DNA of 64,000 bases, taken from Jatrophihabitans endophyticus (GTDB taxonomy: Bacteria; Actinomycetota; Actinomycetes; Mycobacteriales; Jatrophihabitantaceae). The notes beneath the pieces were generated by a model. That model was not told where the DNA came from, ran no database searches, and saw only the letters and a program-made list of their open reading frames with translations. The stretch spans positions 434,001 through 498,000 of the forward strand of contig NZ_FQVU01000002.1 of assembly GCF_900129455.1 (NCBI RefSeq), written 5' to 3'. A program made the position numbers and the translations under genes. Positions 44,039 through 52,669 of this stretch are shown piece by piece. Numbering within the stretch: position 1 is the stretch's first letter; every line of letters begins with the position of its first letter.

Positions 44039-46807
44039 ATGATCCGTCCAGCCATCGCCGGCACCGTCCTCGCGGCGGTCGCCGCGCTCGTGGTCACCAC
44101 CGCGTCGCCGGTCGCCGCGGCCGCTGCGACCGACACCACCGCCCCCGCGCTGGTCGGGGCCGTCGGCATCGCCCCCGCCACCGTCGACGTCACCGCCGGC
44201 GACGCGCAGGCGACGGTCACCGCCCGCCTCACCGACGACCTGTCCGGCGTGGTCGACGCGACCGTCACCCTCACCGCGCCGGACGGCACGACGTCCGACG
44301 TCACGCTCGAACGCAGCGCCGGGACCGCCCGCGCGGGTACCTGGACCGGTGTCGCGTCCTTCTCGACCTTCGACGCCGCCGGCTCCTGGCCCGCGACCGG
44401 GCTGAGCGCCACCGACGACGCCGGCAACCAGCTCACGGTCGGGGCGCTCGGCACCGGCGTCACCGTGACCCGGACCGTCGACACCGCGGCGCCGGTGCTG
44501 CTCGGCGCGAGTCTCGATCCCGACGTCGCGACGCTCGACACCACGGCGGGCCCCGTCGACGCCACCGTGCACCTGCGAGCGAGCGACGACCTGTCCGGGG
44601 TCACCGGCGGCTCGGTCACCTTCACCTCGCCCGACGGCGACGCGACCGCGGACGGCTACCTGTCCGGGCCGCCGGCAGCGGGCACCGGCACCGACGGCAC
44701 GTGGGACGTCGCGGTCACCTTCCCGGCGCGCAGCGCGCCCGGTCGCTGGCAGCTCAGCGGGGTCAGCCTCGTCGACGGTCAGTTCAACGCCCGCGACTAC
44801 GACGACACCGCCGTGCCCGCCCTGGCGGTGACCGTCCGCACCGACGACGACACCGTCGCCCCGGCACTGACGTCGTTCACCGTCGGGCCGGCCACGGTCT
44901 CGACCGCCTACCAGCGCTCGGGATACGTGTACGCACGAGTCGGCTTCACCGACCAGGGCTCCGGGCTCGCCGCCGCCACCGTCACGCTGCGCCGTCCCAA
45001 CGGCACCCTGGACGACGCCCAGACCGCGCCCGTCTCCTACGACGGCGCGCAGGCGCGGTCGGGCACGTCGCGCAGCGGCACGCTCACCGTTCCGGTCTAC
45101 GCCGAGCTCACCACCGGCACCTGGACGGTCGCGAGCGTGGTCCTGACCGACCTCGCCGGCAACACGACCACCGTGGCGACCGCGGATCTGGGCGCGCACG
45201 CCTCGTTCACGGTCAGCAGCGCCGCGGCGGACACCGCGGCGCCGATCGTCACCGGCCTCGCGTTCGCGCAGCCCTCGCTCGACGCCCGCACCGACGCCGC
45301 CGACGGCACACTGCTGGTCGCCCTCACCGACCCGGACGCGGTGCCCGCCGGCCTTGCCGACGGCACGGTGACGCTCGCCAGCCCCAGCGGCGACGCCACC
45401 GTCGACGCCTCCTTCTCGACCGACGACCTCGTCGACGGCGATCCGGCCACCGGGACGTTCGCCGCCCGGTTCACGCTCGACGCCCGCACGCCGGGCGGCG
45501 ACTGGCGGATCACCGGCCTCACCGTCACCGACGTCGCCGGCCATGCCACCCGCTACACCGCCGCGACCCTCGCCGCGGCGGTGTCGAGCGTGCCGACGCT
45601 GACCGTGCTCGGGGCCGAGGGACCGGCGCCGACCGTCCCGGGCGCGCCGCGGGTCGCGCGCGCCACCCTGACGTCGACGTCGGCACCGAGCGTGACCGTC
45701 ACCTGGAGCGCGCCGTCGAGCACCGGGGGCGCCGCGATCGGACGCTACGTCGTCACGCCGTGGCTCGCCGGCGTCGCCCTCACGCCGGTGACGGCACGGG
45801 GCGTCACCACCGCGACGATCCCGGGACTGGCCCGGGGACGCAGCTACACCTTCACCGTCGCCGCGGTGAACGCCGTCGGCACCGGCGCGGACTCGGCCGC
45901 CAGCAACGCCGTCACCGTGCCCGCGGTCGCGCCGTCCGCCCCGGCGATCGGCACCGCGACCCTGGTCGGCACCACGGCCACGGTCACCTGGACGCGGCCG
46001 GCGGCCGACGGCGGCGCCGCCGTCGGCGGCTACGTCGTCACCCCGTACGTGGGCTCGACCGCGCAGCCCGCCGTCCGCGTCGGCGACACGACGACGGCGG
46101 ACGTCGCCGGCCTGGCGAAGGCACGCAGCTACACCTTCCGGGTGGCCGCGGTGAACGCCGCCGGCACCGGGCCGAAGTCGGCCGCCAGCACCTCGGTGAC
46201 TCCTGCCGCGACGGTGCCGGGCGTCCCGGGTCGCGCGAGCGCGACCGTCGCCGGCACCACCGCCACCGTGCGGTGGACGGCCCCGGCGGACGGCGGCGGG
46301 TCGACCGTCACGTCCTACCGGGTGGTCGGCTCGCCGGGTGGCGGGTGCCGCACCGCCGCCACGTCCTGTGTGCTCACCGGTCTCACGCCGTCGACGTCGT
46401 ACTCGTTCACCGTCACCGCGACGAACTCCCTCGGCCGCGGGACCACGTCGTCGGCGACCCGGCCGGTGACCGCCACGACGCCCGTCGCGACGGCCCTGGC
46501 GATCACCGCCGCCCCGCGCCGGGTCCGCCCCGGCGCCGCGCTCGCCGTCACCGGCCGCCTCACCCGCGCGCGTGGCGCCGACGGCGTGACCGGTCAGCCG
46601 GTCCGCCTGCAGTACCGGCGGACCGGAGCCCGCGGCGGCTGGCACACGTTCCGCACCGTCGCGCGTACCCGCGGCGGCGGCGCGGTGACGGTGACGGGCT
46701 TCCGGCCGGGCTACTCGGTGCGCATCCGGCTGGTCGCGCAGCCGTCGCCCGCCTTCGTGGCGTCGGTGTCCGTCGCCCGGACGGTGACGCGCACCCGCGC
46801 GTCCTGA
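44039..46807 (+). CDS. Large secreted Ig-like / fibronectin type III repeat protein
   Basis: A 922-residue exported protein. A Sec signal (MIRPAIAGTVLAAVAALVV) ends near ASPVAAAAA. Four Ig-like repeats of about 100-125 residues follow, each starting near D-T-x-A-P and holding a DDLSGV/GSGLA and a SPDG or RPNG turn. Three fibronectin type III domains come next (VTVTWSAPSSTGGAAIGRYV, ATVTWTRPAADGGAAVGGYV, ATVRWTAPADGGGSTVTSYR). A final beta-domain (RRVRPGAALAVTGRLTRARG) has no sorting signal or catalytic motif. Likely a matrix or adhesive surface protein. Confidence 0.85.
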   Translation: MIRPAIAGTVLAAVAALVVTTASPVAAAAATDTTAPALVGAVGIAPATVDVTAGDAQATVTARLTDDLSGVVDATVTLTAPDGTTSDVTLERSAGTARAGTWTGVASFSTFDAAGSWPATGLSATDDAGNQLTVGALGTGVTVTRTVDTAAPVLLGASLDPDVATLDTTAGPVDATVHLRASDDLSGVTGGSVTFTSPDGDATADGYLSGPPAAGTGTDGTWDVAVTFPARSAPGRWQLSGVSLVDGQFNARDYDDTAVPALAVTVRTDDDTVAPALTSFTVGPATVSTAYQRSGYVYARVGFTDQGSGLAAATVTLRRPNGTLDDAQTAPVSYDGAQARSGTSRSGTLTVPVYAELTTGTWTVASVVLTDLAGNTTTVATADLGAHASFTVSSAAADTAAPIVTGLAFAQPSLDARTDAADGTLLVALTDPDAVPAGLADGTVTLASPSGDATVDASFSTDDLVDGDPATGTFAARFTLDARTPGGDWRITGLTVTDVAGHATRYTAATLAAAVSSVPTLTVLGAEGPAPTVPGAPRVARATLTSTSAPSVTVTWSAPSSTGGAAIGRYVVTPWLAGVALTPVTARGVTTATIPGLARGRSYTFTVAAVNAVGTGADSAASNAVTVPAVAPSAPAIGTATLVGTTATVTWTRPAADGGAAVGGYVVTPYVGSTAQPAVRVGDTTTADVAGLAKARSYTFRVAAVNAAGTGPKSAASTSVTPAATVPGVPGRASATVAGTTATVRWTAPADGGGSTVTSYRVVGSPGGGCRTAATSCVLTGLTPSTSYSFTVTATNSLGRGTTSSATRPVTATTPVATALAITAAPRRVRPGAALAVTGRLTRARGADGVTGQPVRLQYRRTGARGGWHTFRTVARTRGGGAVTVTGFRPGYSVRIRLVAQPSPAFVASVSVARTVTRTRAS

Positions 46808-46810
46808 GAG

Positions 46811-46853
46811 GTGGGGGCCTGTCGCGCGGCTCCCGCCACAACAGGTCCCCCAT
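46811..46853. terminator. Hairpin after the Ig/FN3 gene
   Basis: GTGGGGGCCTGT (46811-46822) pairs with ACAGGTCCCCCAT (46841-46853), with one bulged T. It follows the stop by four bases in the gap between convergent genes. Confidence 0.7.
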
Positions 46854-46976
46854 GCCGACACTGATCCGTCCCCCGCAGGATCGGTCAGGGAGCAGCAGGA
46901 GGGCCGCGGTCTTTCGGCCGTCCGTGGCCGGGCCCGTCGTGCCCTCGCCGAGGAGGTGCCCCGGCTGCCGCCCACG

Positions 46977-48689
46977 CTAACGAGAGACGGGCAGGGAACA
47001 GACCAGCACGGCGGTGTCGTCTTCGTCCGTCGGATGATTGCGTCGCAGCAGCTCGTCCAGCAGCTCCTCGGGACGGTCGCGCAGGCCCGAGACGGCCGTC
47101 GCGCTCTGCCGCAACCGGGTGAGGCCGACATCGATGCTCTCGCCGCGGGTCTCGATCAGACCGTCGGTGTAGAGGACGACCGCGCTGCCGCCCGGCACGC
47201 GGCGCGTCGACTCGCCGCGCCGGGGGGACGAGCGGGTGCCGAGGATCGGGCCGTGCACCTCGTCGAGGAGCTCGACGCCGCCGTCGGGCAGCAGCAGCAG
47301 CGGCGGCGGGTGGCCGGCGTTGGTCCACGTGAGCGTCCAGTCACCCTCGGGCTCGGCGTCGACGGTCATGAGGACGACGCTCGCTGTGCCGACGACCGAG
47401 AGTGCGGCGAGATTGCCGTCCAGGGCCTCGATCACGCCCGCGCACGACTTGTCCGTGGCCACCGCGATCCCGCGGAGCAGGTTGCGGACCGCCGCCATCG
47501 TCGCGGCAGCCGGCAGGTCGTGACCGGCGACGTCGCCGACGACCAACACCGTGCGACCGGGTGTGCTGGGGCACGCGAAGCGGTCGTACCAGTCCCCACC
47601 GACTCGGTACCTCGCCCGGGAGGGCAGATAGCGCACCGCGGTGTCCACCACGAGATCCGCCGACGCCGACGGCAGCAGCGCGTGCTGCAGCTGCAGCGCG
47701 ACATCGCGCTGCTCGCGGTAGAGCCGGGCGTTGTCGACGGCGAGCGCGGCCCGGCGGGCGATGTCCTCGACCAGCGTGGCGTCGGCGCCGTCGAACGGCG
47801 TGACCCCTGTCCGGCGGACGAGCGCGAAGGCACCGACCGCCCGCTCCCGGGTCACCAGCGGGACGACGAGCACCGATGACGCGCCGAGGGCGCACATGAG
47901 GGCACGGGAGCTGTCGCCCAGCACGGCGGGGTCGTCGAGCTCGGCACCGTCGAGGCGCACGACGGCGCCCTGCAGCATCGTGCCCGACGACGCCGAGGCG
48001 GCCGGCACGACGCGGCCGATGTGGTCCTGGCCGAGGATCGCGTCGAGGTCGAGCTCCACGCCCGGCGCCACCGCCCCGCCGACCCGTCGCATCGCGCCGC
48101 CGCCGGTGTGCAGGTCGACGATCACGACCTCGGCCAGCCGGCCGGCGAGGATCCGGGCGAGCCGCAGCAGCACCTCGGCCTCGTCCAGGGACGAGGACAT
48201 GCTCTGCGTCAGCTCGGCGAGCCACTCGAGGTCCGACACCGACTGCCGCGCCTCGGCGAGGTCGGCGCGCCCCTGCTCGCGGACGGCGGCGTCGACGACG
48301 CCCCGAACCCGCTGCGCCGAGTCGTCCCGGACCACGATCGACGTCCCGGCGCCGCCACGCAGTGGTGCCGCGATCCAGGTGACGGGCACCAGCTCGCCCC
48401 CGGCGGTCGCGAAGCTGTCACCCTCGACCTCGATCGGGGCGGCGAGCTCCCTCGCCTGCCGGAACGGACACCCGCTCGGCCCGTGGTCGGCACCGTGGAA
48501 CACGTCGTGCGGCGATCGACCGACGAGTTCCGCGGCCGGGCGAGCGACCAGCTCGGCGAGGTGCCGGTTGAGCACCGAGATCGTCCCGGCGGCGTCGAGG
48601 CCGAGCAGTCCGATGCTGCTGTCGGCGACGACGTCGCCGAGATCGACCGAGCCGGTCACGAGGTCGTCCGCCTCGCCGTGACATGCCAC
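46977..48689 (-). CDS. PAS-GAF-PP2C (RsbU/SpoIIE-type) serine phosphatase
   Basis: A 570-residue soluble regulator. An N-terminal PAS domain (SIGLLGLDAAGTISVLNRHL through SIVVRDDSAQRV) is followed by a GAF domain from about residue 165 to 330. The C-terminal PP2C/SpoIIE phosphatase has its metal-site motifs VGGDWYDRF, LVVGDVAGHDLPAA, VLYTDGLIETR and DEDDTAVLV, so it should be active. Such enzymes dephosphorylate anti-anti-sigma factors; none lies adjacent. The GTG at 48689 follows GGGAGA by seven bases. It is next to an unusual PAS kinase, possibly in the same pathway. Confidence 0.9.
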   Translation of the reverse strand: MACHGEADDLVTGSVDLGDVVADSSIGLLGLDAAGTISVLNRHLAELVARPAAELVGRSPHDVFHGADHGPSGCPFRQARELAAPIEVEGDSFATAGGELVPVTWIAAPLRGGAGTSIVVRDDSAQRVRGVVDAAVREQGRADLAEARQSVSDLEWLAELTQSMSSSLDEAEVLLRLARILAGRLAEVVIVDLHTGGGAMRRVGGAVAPGVELDLDAILGQDHIGRVVPAASASSGTMLQGAVVRLDGAELDDPAVLGDSSRALMCALGASSVLVVPLVTRERAVGAFALVRRTGVTPFDGADATLVEDIARRAALAVDNARLYREQRDVALQLQHALLPSASADLVVDTAVRYLPSRARYRVGGDWYDRFACPSTPGRTVLVVGDVAGHDLPAAATMAAVRNLLRGIAVATDKSCAGVIEALDGNLAALSVVGTASVVLMTVDAEPEGDWTLTWTNAGHPPPLLLLPDGGVELLDEVHGPILGTRSSPRRGESTRRVPGGSAVVLYTDGLIETRGESIDVGLTRLRQSATAVSGLRDRPEELLDELLRRNHPTDEDDTAVLVCSLPVSR

Positions 48690-48765
48690 GTGCGTGTCTC
48701 CCGATTGGTGCCGATGCGTCGAGCGACGGTAACGGAGATCGTCCCGACCCGGGCTGTCGAGTTGC

Positions 48766-50502
48766 TCAGCGGCCCAGGGCCTCACCCGACGCGACGGCCT
48801 CGCTCGTGACGACCGACTCGCGCAGGTCGGCCACGGCACTGTCGAGCGGGGCGAGTGCCTCGTCGAGCTCGCGGGCGGCGCCGGGATGCATGGGGCGCAG
48901 CGCGTCGACCCGCAACGCGGCGGCGAACACCTCCTGGATCGCCAGGTGGTGCACCTCCTCCTCGGCGGCGTGACGCTCACGCAGGGCGAGGGCCCGTGCG
49001 GTCTCCTCGCGGACGGCGGACTCGGCACGCACCCGCTCGCCGATGTCGGTGACCTGCACGTAGATGCCGACGACCGACCCGCCGACGACCCGCGGCACGA
49101 ACTCGGAGCGGATGTGACGGGGCTGACCCGGCGCGGTGTCGAACGGGCGTTCCATGACCACGTGCGACCCGGCGAGCGCGCTGCGGGCGAGCGGGAGGGC
49201 ACGGGCCTGCGCCTCGGGCGTGGCGATGTCGCCGTAGAGCTGCCCCAGCATCTGCTCCGGCTCGGGCAGCCCGAACCACCGCGCGGCGATGCGGTTCGCG
49301 TACTGGTTGCGCAGGTCGCGGTCCCACACCGCGAGGCCGATCGGCAGGTGCTCCAGCAGCGCGCGCATCTCGCGTTCGTCCAGGGACGGCGATGCCGCGG
49401 CGCGGTACCCCTCGGGGGGTCGCTGGGTGTCGTCCACCGGGGTGACCACGGCGGCGTTCGCGGGGCCGGCCTGGGGAAGGTCCGGGTGCAGCGGCACCCG
49501 CCACTCGACGGTGGTGCCGTCGTCGGAGTTGATCACCCAGGAGCAGCGGCCGCCGCGACCGGTGGCGATCGTGCGCAGCCGGTCGAGGCTGCTGCCCGCC
49601 TGCGGGCGCACGACACCGCCGCCGTCGTCGGCCACGACCACCACGACGTCGCCGTGCTCGACCCCGACGGTGACGTCGACGCGGGTCGCGTCGGCGTGGC
49701 GGCCGATGTTGTCCAGGGTGGTCTCGAGTACCTCGCCGACGAGATCGGCGAGCGCCTCGTCGAGCGCGTCGAGCCGCCCCATCACCAGCAGCGTCGGCAG
49801 GAACCCGAGGGCGGCGGCGCCGGCCTCCACCTGCTCGCGCACGACCCGCTCGGGGCCTGGCGGCCGGCCCGGCCCCGGCCGGTGCTGGGCGAGCGTGCGC
49901 AACCGCTGCGCAGCCGTCGCCATGGTGCGCGCGGCGTCCTCGACGGCGTCCGCGTGCTCGGGGTGACGCCGCGCCACCCGGGCCAGCTCGCTCGCCATCT
50001 GGTTGAGCCGCTCCGTGGCGTTGCGCTGCTTGGCCATCGCGTCGCGCTCGCGCTCGCCGATCGCGGTGGCCCGCGCAGCGAGCTCCTGCCGGGCGAACTC
50101 CGCCCGCGCCCGGCCGGTGACGTCGGTGGCCATGGTGACGACGCCACGGATCTCCCCGTCGATGCGGTACGGCTCGTAGTGCACGATCGCGTGCCGGCGC
50201 AGCCCGGTGGGCAGCGTCATGATCCGTTCGAAGGTCTGCGGCTCGCCCTCGCGCACGGCGTCGTAGTAGGGGCGGGACTCGGCGAAGGTCGCGGCGCCGA
50301 CGATGTCGGCCGGCGAGCAGCCGACGAGATCACGGGGCTGCAGGCCGAACCACGGGACGTGCGCCCAGTTGGTGAATCGGTTGCGCAGGTCCATGTCGAA
50401 CAGCGCCACGATGGCCGGCAGGTGGTCGACCACCGTCGCGAGCGACGCAGCCGAGGCGAGCGGGCCCGCGACGGGCTCCGATGCCAGGGTGCGCGGACGC
50501 AT
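48766..50502 (-). CDS. PAS - kinase-like ATPase - PAS sensor with unusual domain order
   Basis: A 578-residue soluble sensor. PAS1 (LPAIVALFDMDLRNRF) leads to a coiled helical region without the usual His box (about 145-215). A HATPase-type module follows (GEVLETTLDNIGRHADATRVDV, quoted as VLETTLDNIGRHAD, and VVVVVADDGGGV). PAS2 comes next (LPIGLAVWDRDLRNQYANRI). The protein ends in a second DHp-like helix pair (EEEVHHLAIQEVFAAALRVD) with a candidate His but no ATPase after it. The catalytic module is thus internal. Start at the ATG 50502. The partner is unknown. Confidence 0.75.
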   Translation of the reverse strand: MRPRTLASEPVAGPLASAASLATVVDHLPAIVALFDMDLRNRFTNWAHVPWFGLQPRDLVGCSPADIVGAATFAESRPYYDAVREGEPQTFERIMTLPTGLRRHAIVHYEPYRIDGEIRGVVTMATDVTGRARAEFARQELAARATAIGERERDAMAKQRNATERLNQMASELARVARRHPEHADAVEDAARTMATAAQRLRTLAQHRPGPGRPPGPERVVREQVEAGAAALGFLPTLLVMGRLDALDEALADLVGEVLETTLDNIGRHADATRVDVTVGVEHGDVVVVVADDGGGVVRPQAGSSLDRLRTIATGRGGRCSWVINSDDGTTVEWRVPLHPDLPQAGPANAAVVTPVDDTQRPPEGYRAAASPSLDEREMRALLEHLPIGLAVWDRDLRNQYANRIAARWFGLPEPEQMLGQLYGDIATPEAQARALPLARSALAGSHVVMERPFDTAPGQPRHIRSEFVPRVVGGSVVGIYVQVTDIGERVRAESAVREETARALALRERHAAEEEVHHLAIQEVFAAALRVDALRPMHPGAARELDEALAPLDSAVADLRESVVTSEAVASGEALGR

Positions 50503-50688
50503 GGTGGTCGTTTCCTCACGGGCCGATGACAGCAGGACAATCCGTCCAGGCTCGCAGGTTTACCGGACGCCAACCAGGGCGAAAGGCCCGGATCGCGCCG
50601 GTGAGATCGTTTCGGCGACGAGCCTTTGGTCCACGCAGGATTCGACGCCGACGGTCGATGTCATGCGGTGCCGGGCCCCGCCGCCGGT

Positions 50689-51528
50689 TCAGCGGCCGAA
50701 CGCGTCGGCGATCGCGGCGTAACCGGCACGCCGGTCGGCACCCTCGGGCGTGAGCAGTTGCACGAGCACCTGGTCCGCCCCCGCCGCGCGGTGCCCCTGC
50801 AGCCGCTGCGCCACCGCGGCCGCGTCACCGTGGCCGACGAGCGCGTCGATCAGCGCGTCGCTGCCGCGATCGGCGATGTCGGCGTCGGCCCAACCGAGCC
50901 GCTTCAGGTTGCTCACGTAGTTGGACAGGTGCAGGTACGGGTCGTCGACCGCGCCCCGGCCCAGCTCGCGGGCCGCCGTCGCGTCGGTGTCGAGCACGAC
51001 CTTCTGCTCGGGTGCGAGCACCCGGTCCGCGCCGAGGATCTCGCGTGCCTGCCGGGTGTGCTCCGGTGGCACGAGATAGGGGTGCGCGCCGGCACTGCGA
51101 TCACGCGCGAGGCGCAGCACCTTGGGCCCGAGCGCGGCCAGCACGCGCTCCTCCGCGGGCACGCCCTCGTCGTCGAGCACGTCGAGGTAGTCGACCAGTG
51201 AGCCGTACGGCCGTCGGTAGTCCGACGTCGCCTCCGGATGGCCGACGCCGATCCCGAGCAGGAACCGCCCGGGGAACGCCGCGGTGATACGCCGGTGCGA
51301 CGCCGCCACCGCCCTCGCGTCCGCCGACCAGATGTTGACAATGCCGGTGGCGACGACGAGGTTCTCGGTGGCCGCGAGCAGCGGCTCGACCGCGGCCAGG
51401 TCGGCCGCCGGCGAGCCGCCCAGCCAGATCGCGCTGTAGCCGTAGCTCTCCAGGTCGCGGGCGAGCTGTGGGTCGAACAGCGACTCGTGGCCCCAGGTTC
51501 CGAGTGGTCCGAGGTGCGGGGAGGTCAT
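50689..51528 (-). CDS. LLM-class flavin/F420-dependent oxidoreductase
   Basis: A 279-residue luciferase-like monooxygenase-family protein, in actinobacteria often F420-dependent. Motifs are SYGYSAIWLGGSPAADL, VATGIVNIWSADARAVAASH, RFLLGIGVGHPEA and the C-terminal AGADQVLVQLL. The start is the ATG at 51528; upstream codons are in the gap to the divergent aldo-keto reductase. The substrate is unknown. The shared 91-base promoter region suggests coregulation with the reductase. Confidence 0.87.
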   Translation of the reverse strand: MTSPHLGPLGTWGHESLFDPQLARDLESYGYSAIWLGGSPAADLAAVEPLLAATENLVVATGIVNIWSADARAVAASHRRITAAFPGRFLLGIGVGHPEATSDYRRPYGSLVDYLDVLDDEGVPAEERVLAALGPKVLRLARDRSAGAHPYLVPPEHTRQAREILGADRVLAPEQKVVLDTDATAARELGRGAVDDPYLHLSNYVSNLKRLGWADADIADRGSDALIDALVGHGDAAAVAQRLQGHRAAGADQVLVQLLTPEGADRRAGYAAIADAFGR

Positions 51529-51619
51529 CGCCGGGCTCCGTCCGATGGGTTGCGTGCGTGTGTAGGGGTGAACCACCGGCTCGTGCTTCGGCTTCCCGGG
51601 ACCGGGGCACGATGACGAC

Positions 51620-52636
51620 ATGGACTTCCGTCACCTCGGCAACTCCGGTCTGCAGATCTCCGAGATCACCTACGGCAACTGGCTCACCCACGGCTCCCAG
51701 ATCGAGAACGACGTCGCGACGCAGTGCGTCCGCGCCGCGCTCGACAGCGGCATCACCACGTTCGACACCGCCGACGCCTACGCGAACGGCAAGGCCGAGA
51801 CGGTTCTCGGCGAGGCCCTGAAGGGCGAGCGGCGCGAGTCGCTGGAGATCTTCACCAAGGTGTTCTTCCCGGTCGGGCCGGACCCGAAGGGCAAGAACGA
51901 CACCGGCCTGTCGCGCAAGCACATCCGCGAGGGGATCGACGCGTCGCTGCGGCGGCTGCAGATGGACTACGTCGACCTGTACCAGGCGCACCGCTACGAC
52001 CGGTTCACCCCGCTCGAGGAGACGATGCAGGCGTTCGCCGACGTCGTGCGCGCCGGCAAGGCGCTTTACATCGGCGTCAGCGAGTGGTCGGCGGCGCAGA
52101 TCCGCGCCGCGGCGATCCTCGCCCGCGACCTCGGCGTCCCGCTGGTGTCCAACCAGCCGCAGTACTCGATGCTCTGGCGCGTCATCGAGGACGAGGTCGT
52201 CCCGACCTCTCGCGAGCTGGGCATCGGGCAGGTGGTGTGGTCGCCGATCGCGCAGGGCGTGCTGACCGGCAAGTACGAGCCGGGCGCACAGCCGCCCGAG
52301 GGCTCCCGCGCGACCGACCAGTCCGGCGGCGCCGACATGATCAAGCGCTGGATGAACGACGACGTCCTGACCCGGGTGCAGGAGCTCAAGCCCATCGCGG
52401 CCGACCTCGGCCTGTCGATGGCAGCGCTCGCCGTCGCCTGGGTGCTGCAGAACGACAACGTCGCGACCGCGCTCGTCGGCGCGTCGCGCCCGGAGCAGGT
52501 CGGCGAGAACGTCAAGGCCGCCGGCGTGACGCTGCCGGCCGAGGCGCTGTCCCGCATCGACGAGGTGCTCGGCGACGTCGTGACGTCCGACCCGGATGTC
52601 GTGGCGCGCTCGACGCCGAAGCAGCGCTTCGTCTGA
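51620..52636 (+). CDS. Aldo-keto reductase (voltage-gated K-channel beta-subunit-like)
   Basis: A 338-residue NADPH-dependent aldo-keto reductase of the AKR6/Kv-beta-like group. The catalytic tetrad region includes FDTADAYANGKAE (Asp/Tyr), the Lys in EIFTKVFFPVG and the His in DLYQAHRYD. The cofactor end is NVATALVGASRPEQVGENV. The beginning LGNSGLQISEITYGNW is typical. ATG start at 51620. Likely reduces aldehydes or ketones; physiological substrate unknown. Confidence 0.93.
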   Translation: MDFRHLGNSGLQISEITYGNWLTHGSQIENDVATQCVRAALDSGITTFDTADAYANGKAETVLGEALKGERRESLEIFTKVFFPVGPDPKGKNDTGLSRKHIREGIDASLRRLQMDYVDLYQAHRYDRFTPLEETMQAFADVVRAGKALYIGVSEWSAAQIRAAAILARDLGVPLVSNQPQYSMLWRVIEDEVVPTSRELGIGQVVWSPIAQGVLTGKYEPGAQPPEGSRATDQSGGADMIKRWMNDDVLTRVQELKPIAADLGLSMAALAVAWVLQNDNVATALVGASRPEQVGENVKAAGVTLPAEALSRIDEVLGDVVTSDPDVVARSTPKQRFV

Positions 52637-52638
52637 GC

Positions 52639-52663
52639 CGACGGTCCCGCGGCGGGTCCGTCG
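52639..52663. terminator. Mismatched hairpin between convergent genes
   Basis: CGACGG (52639-52644) pairs with CCGTCG (52658-52663) and CCC with GGG inside, separated by one symmetric T-T mismatch. It follows the aldo-keto reductase stop by two bases. Confidence 0.6.
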
Positions 52664-52669
52664 TCGTCG

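Noticed and set aside
43121-47131. Open frame of 1336 codons on the minus strand opposite the Ig/FN3 gene and kinase end
   Set aside because: It is antisense to genes with clear domains, is highly Arg/Gly-biased and has no family motifs; long antisense frames are expected at this GC content.
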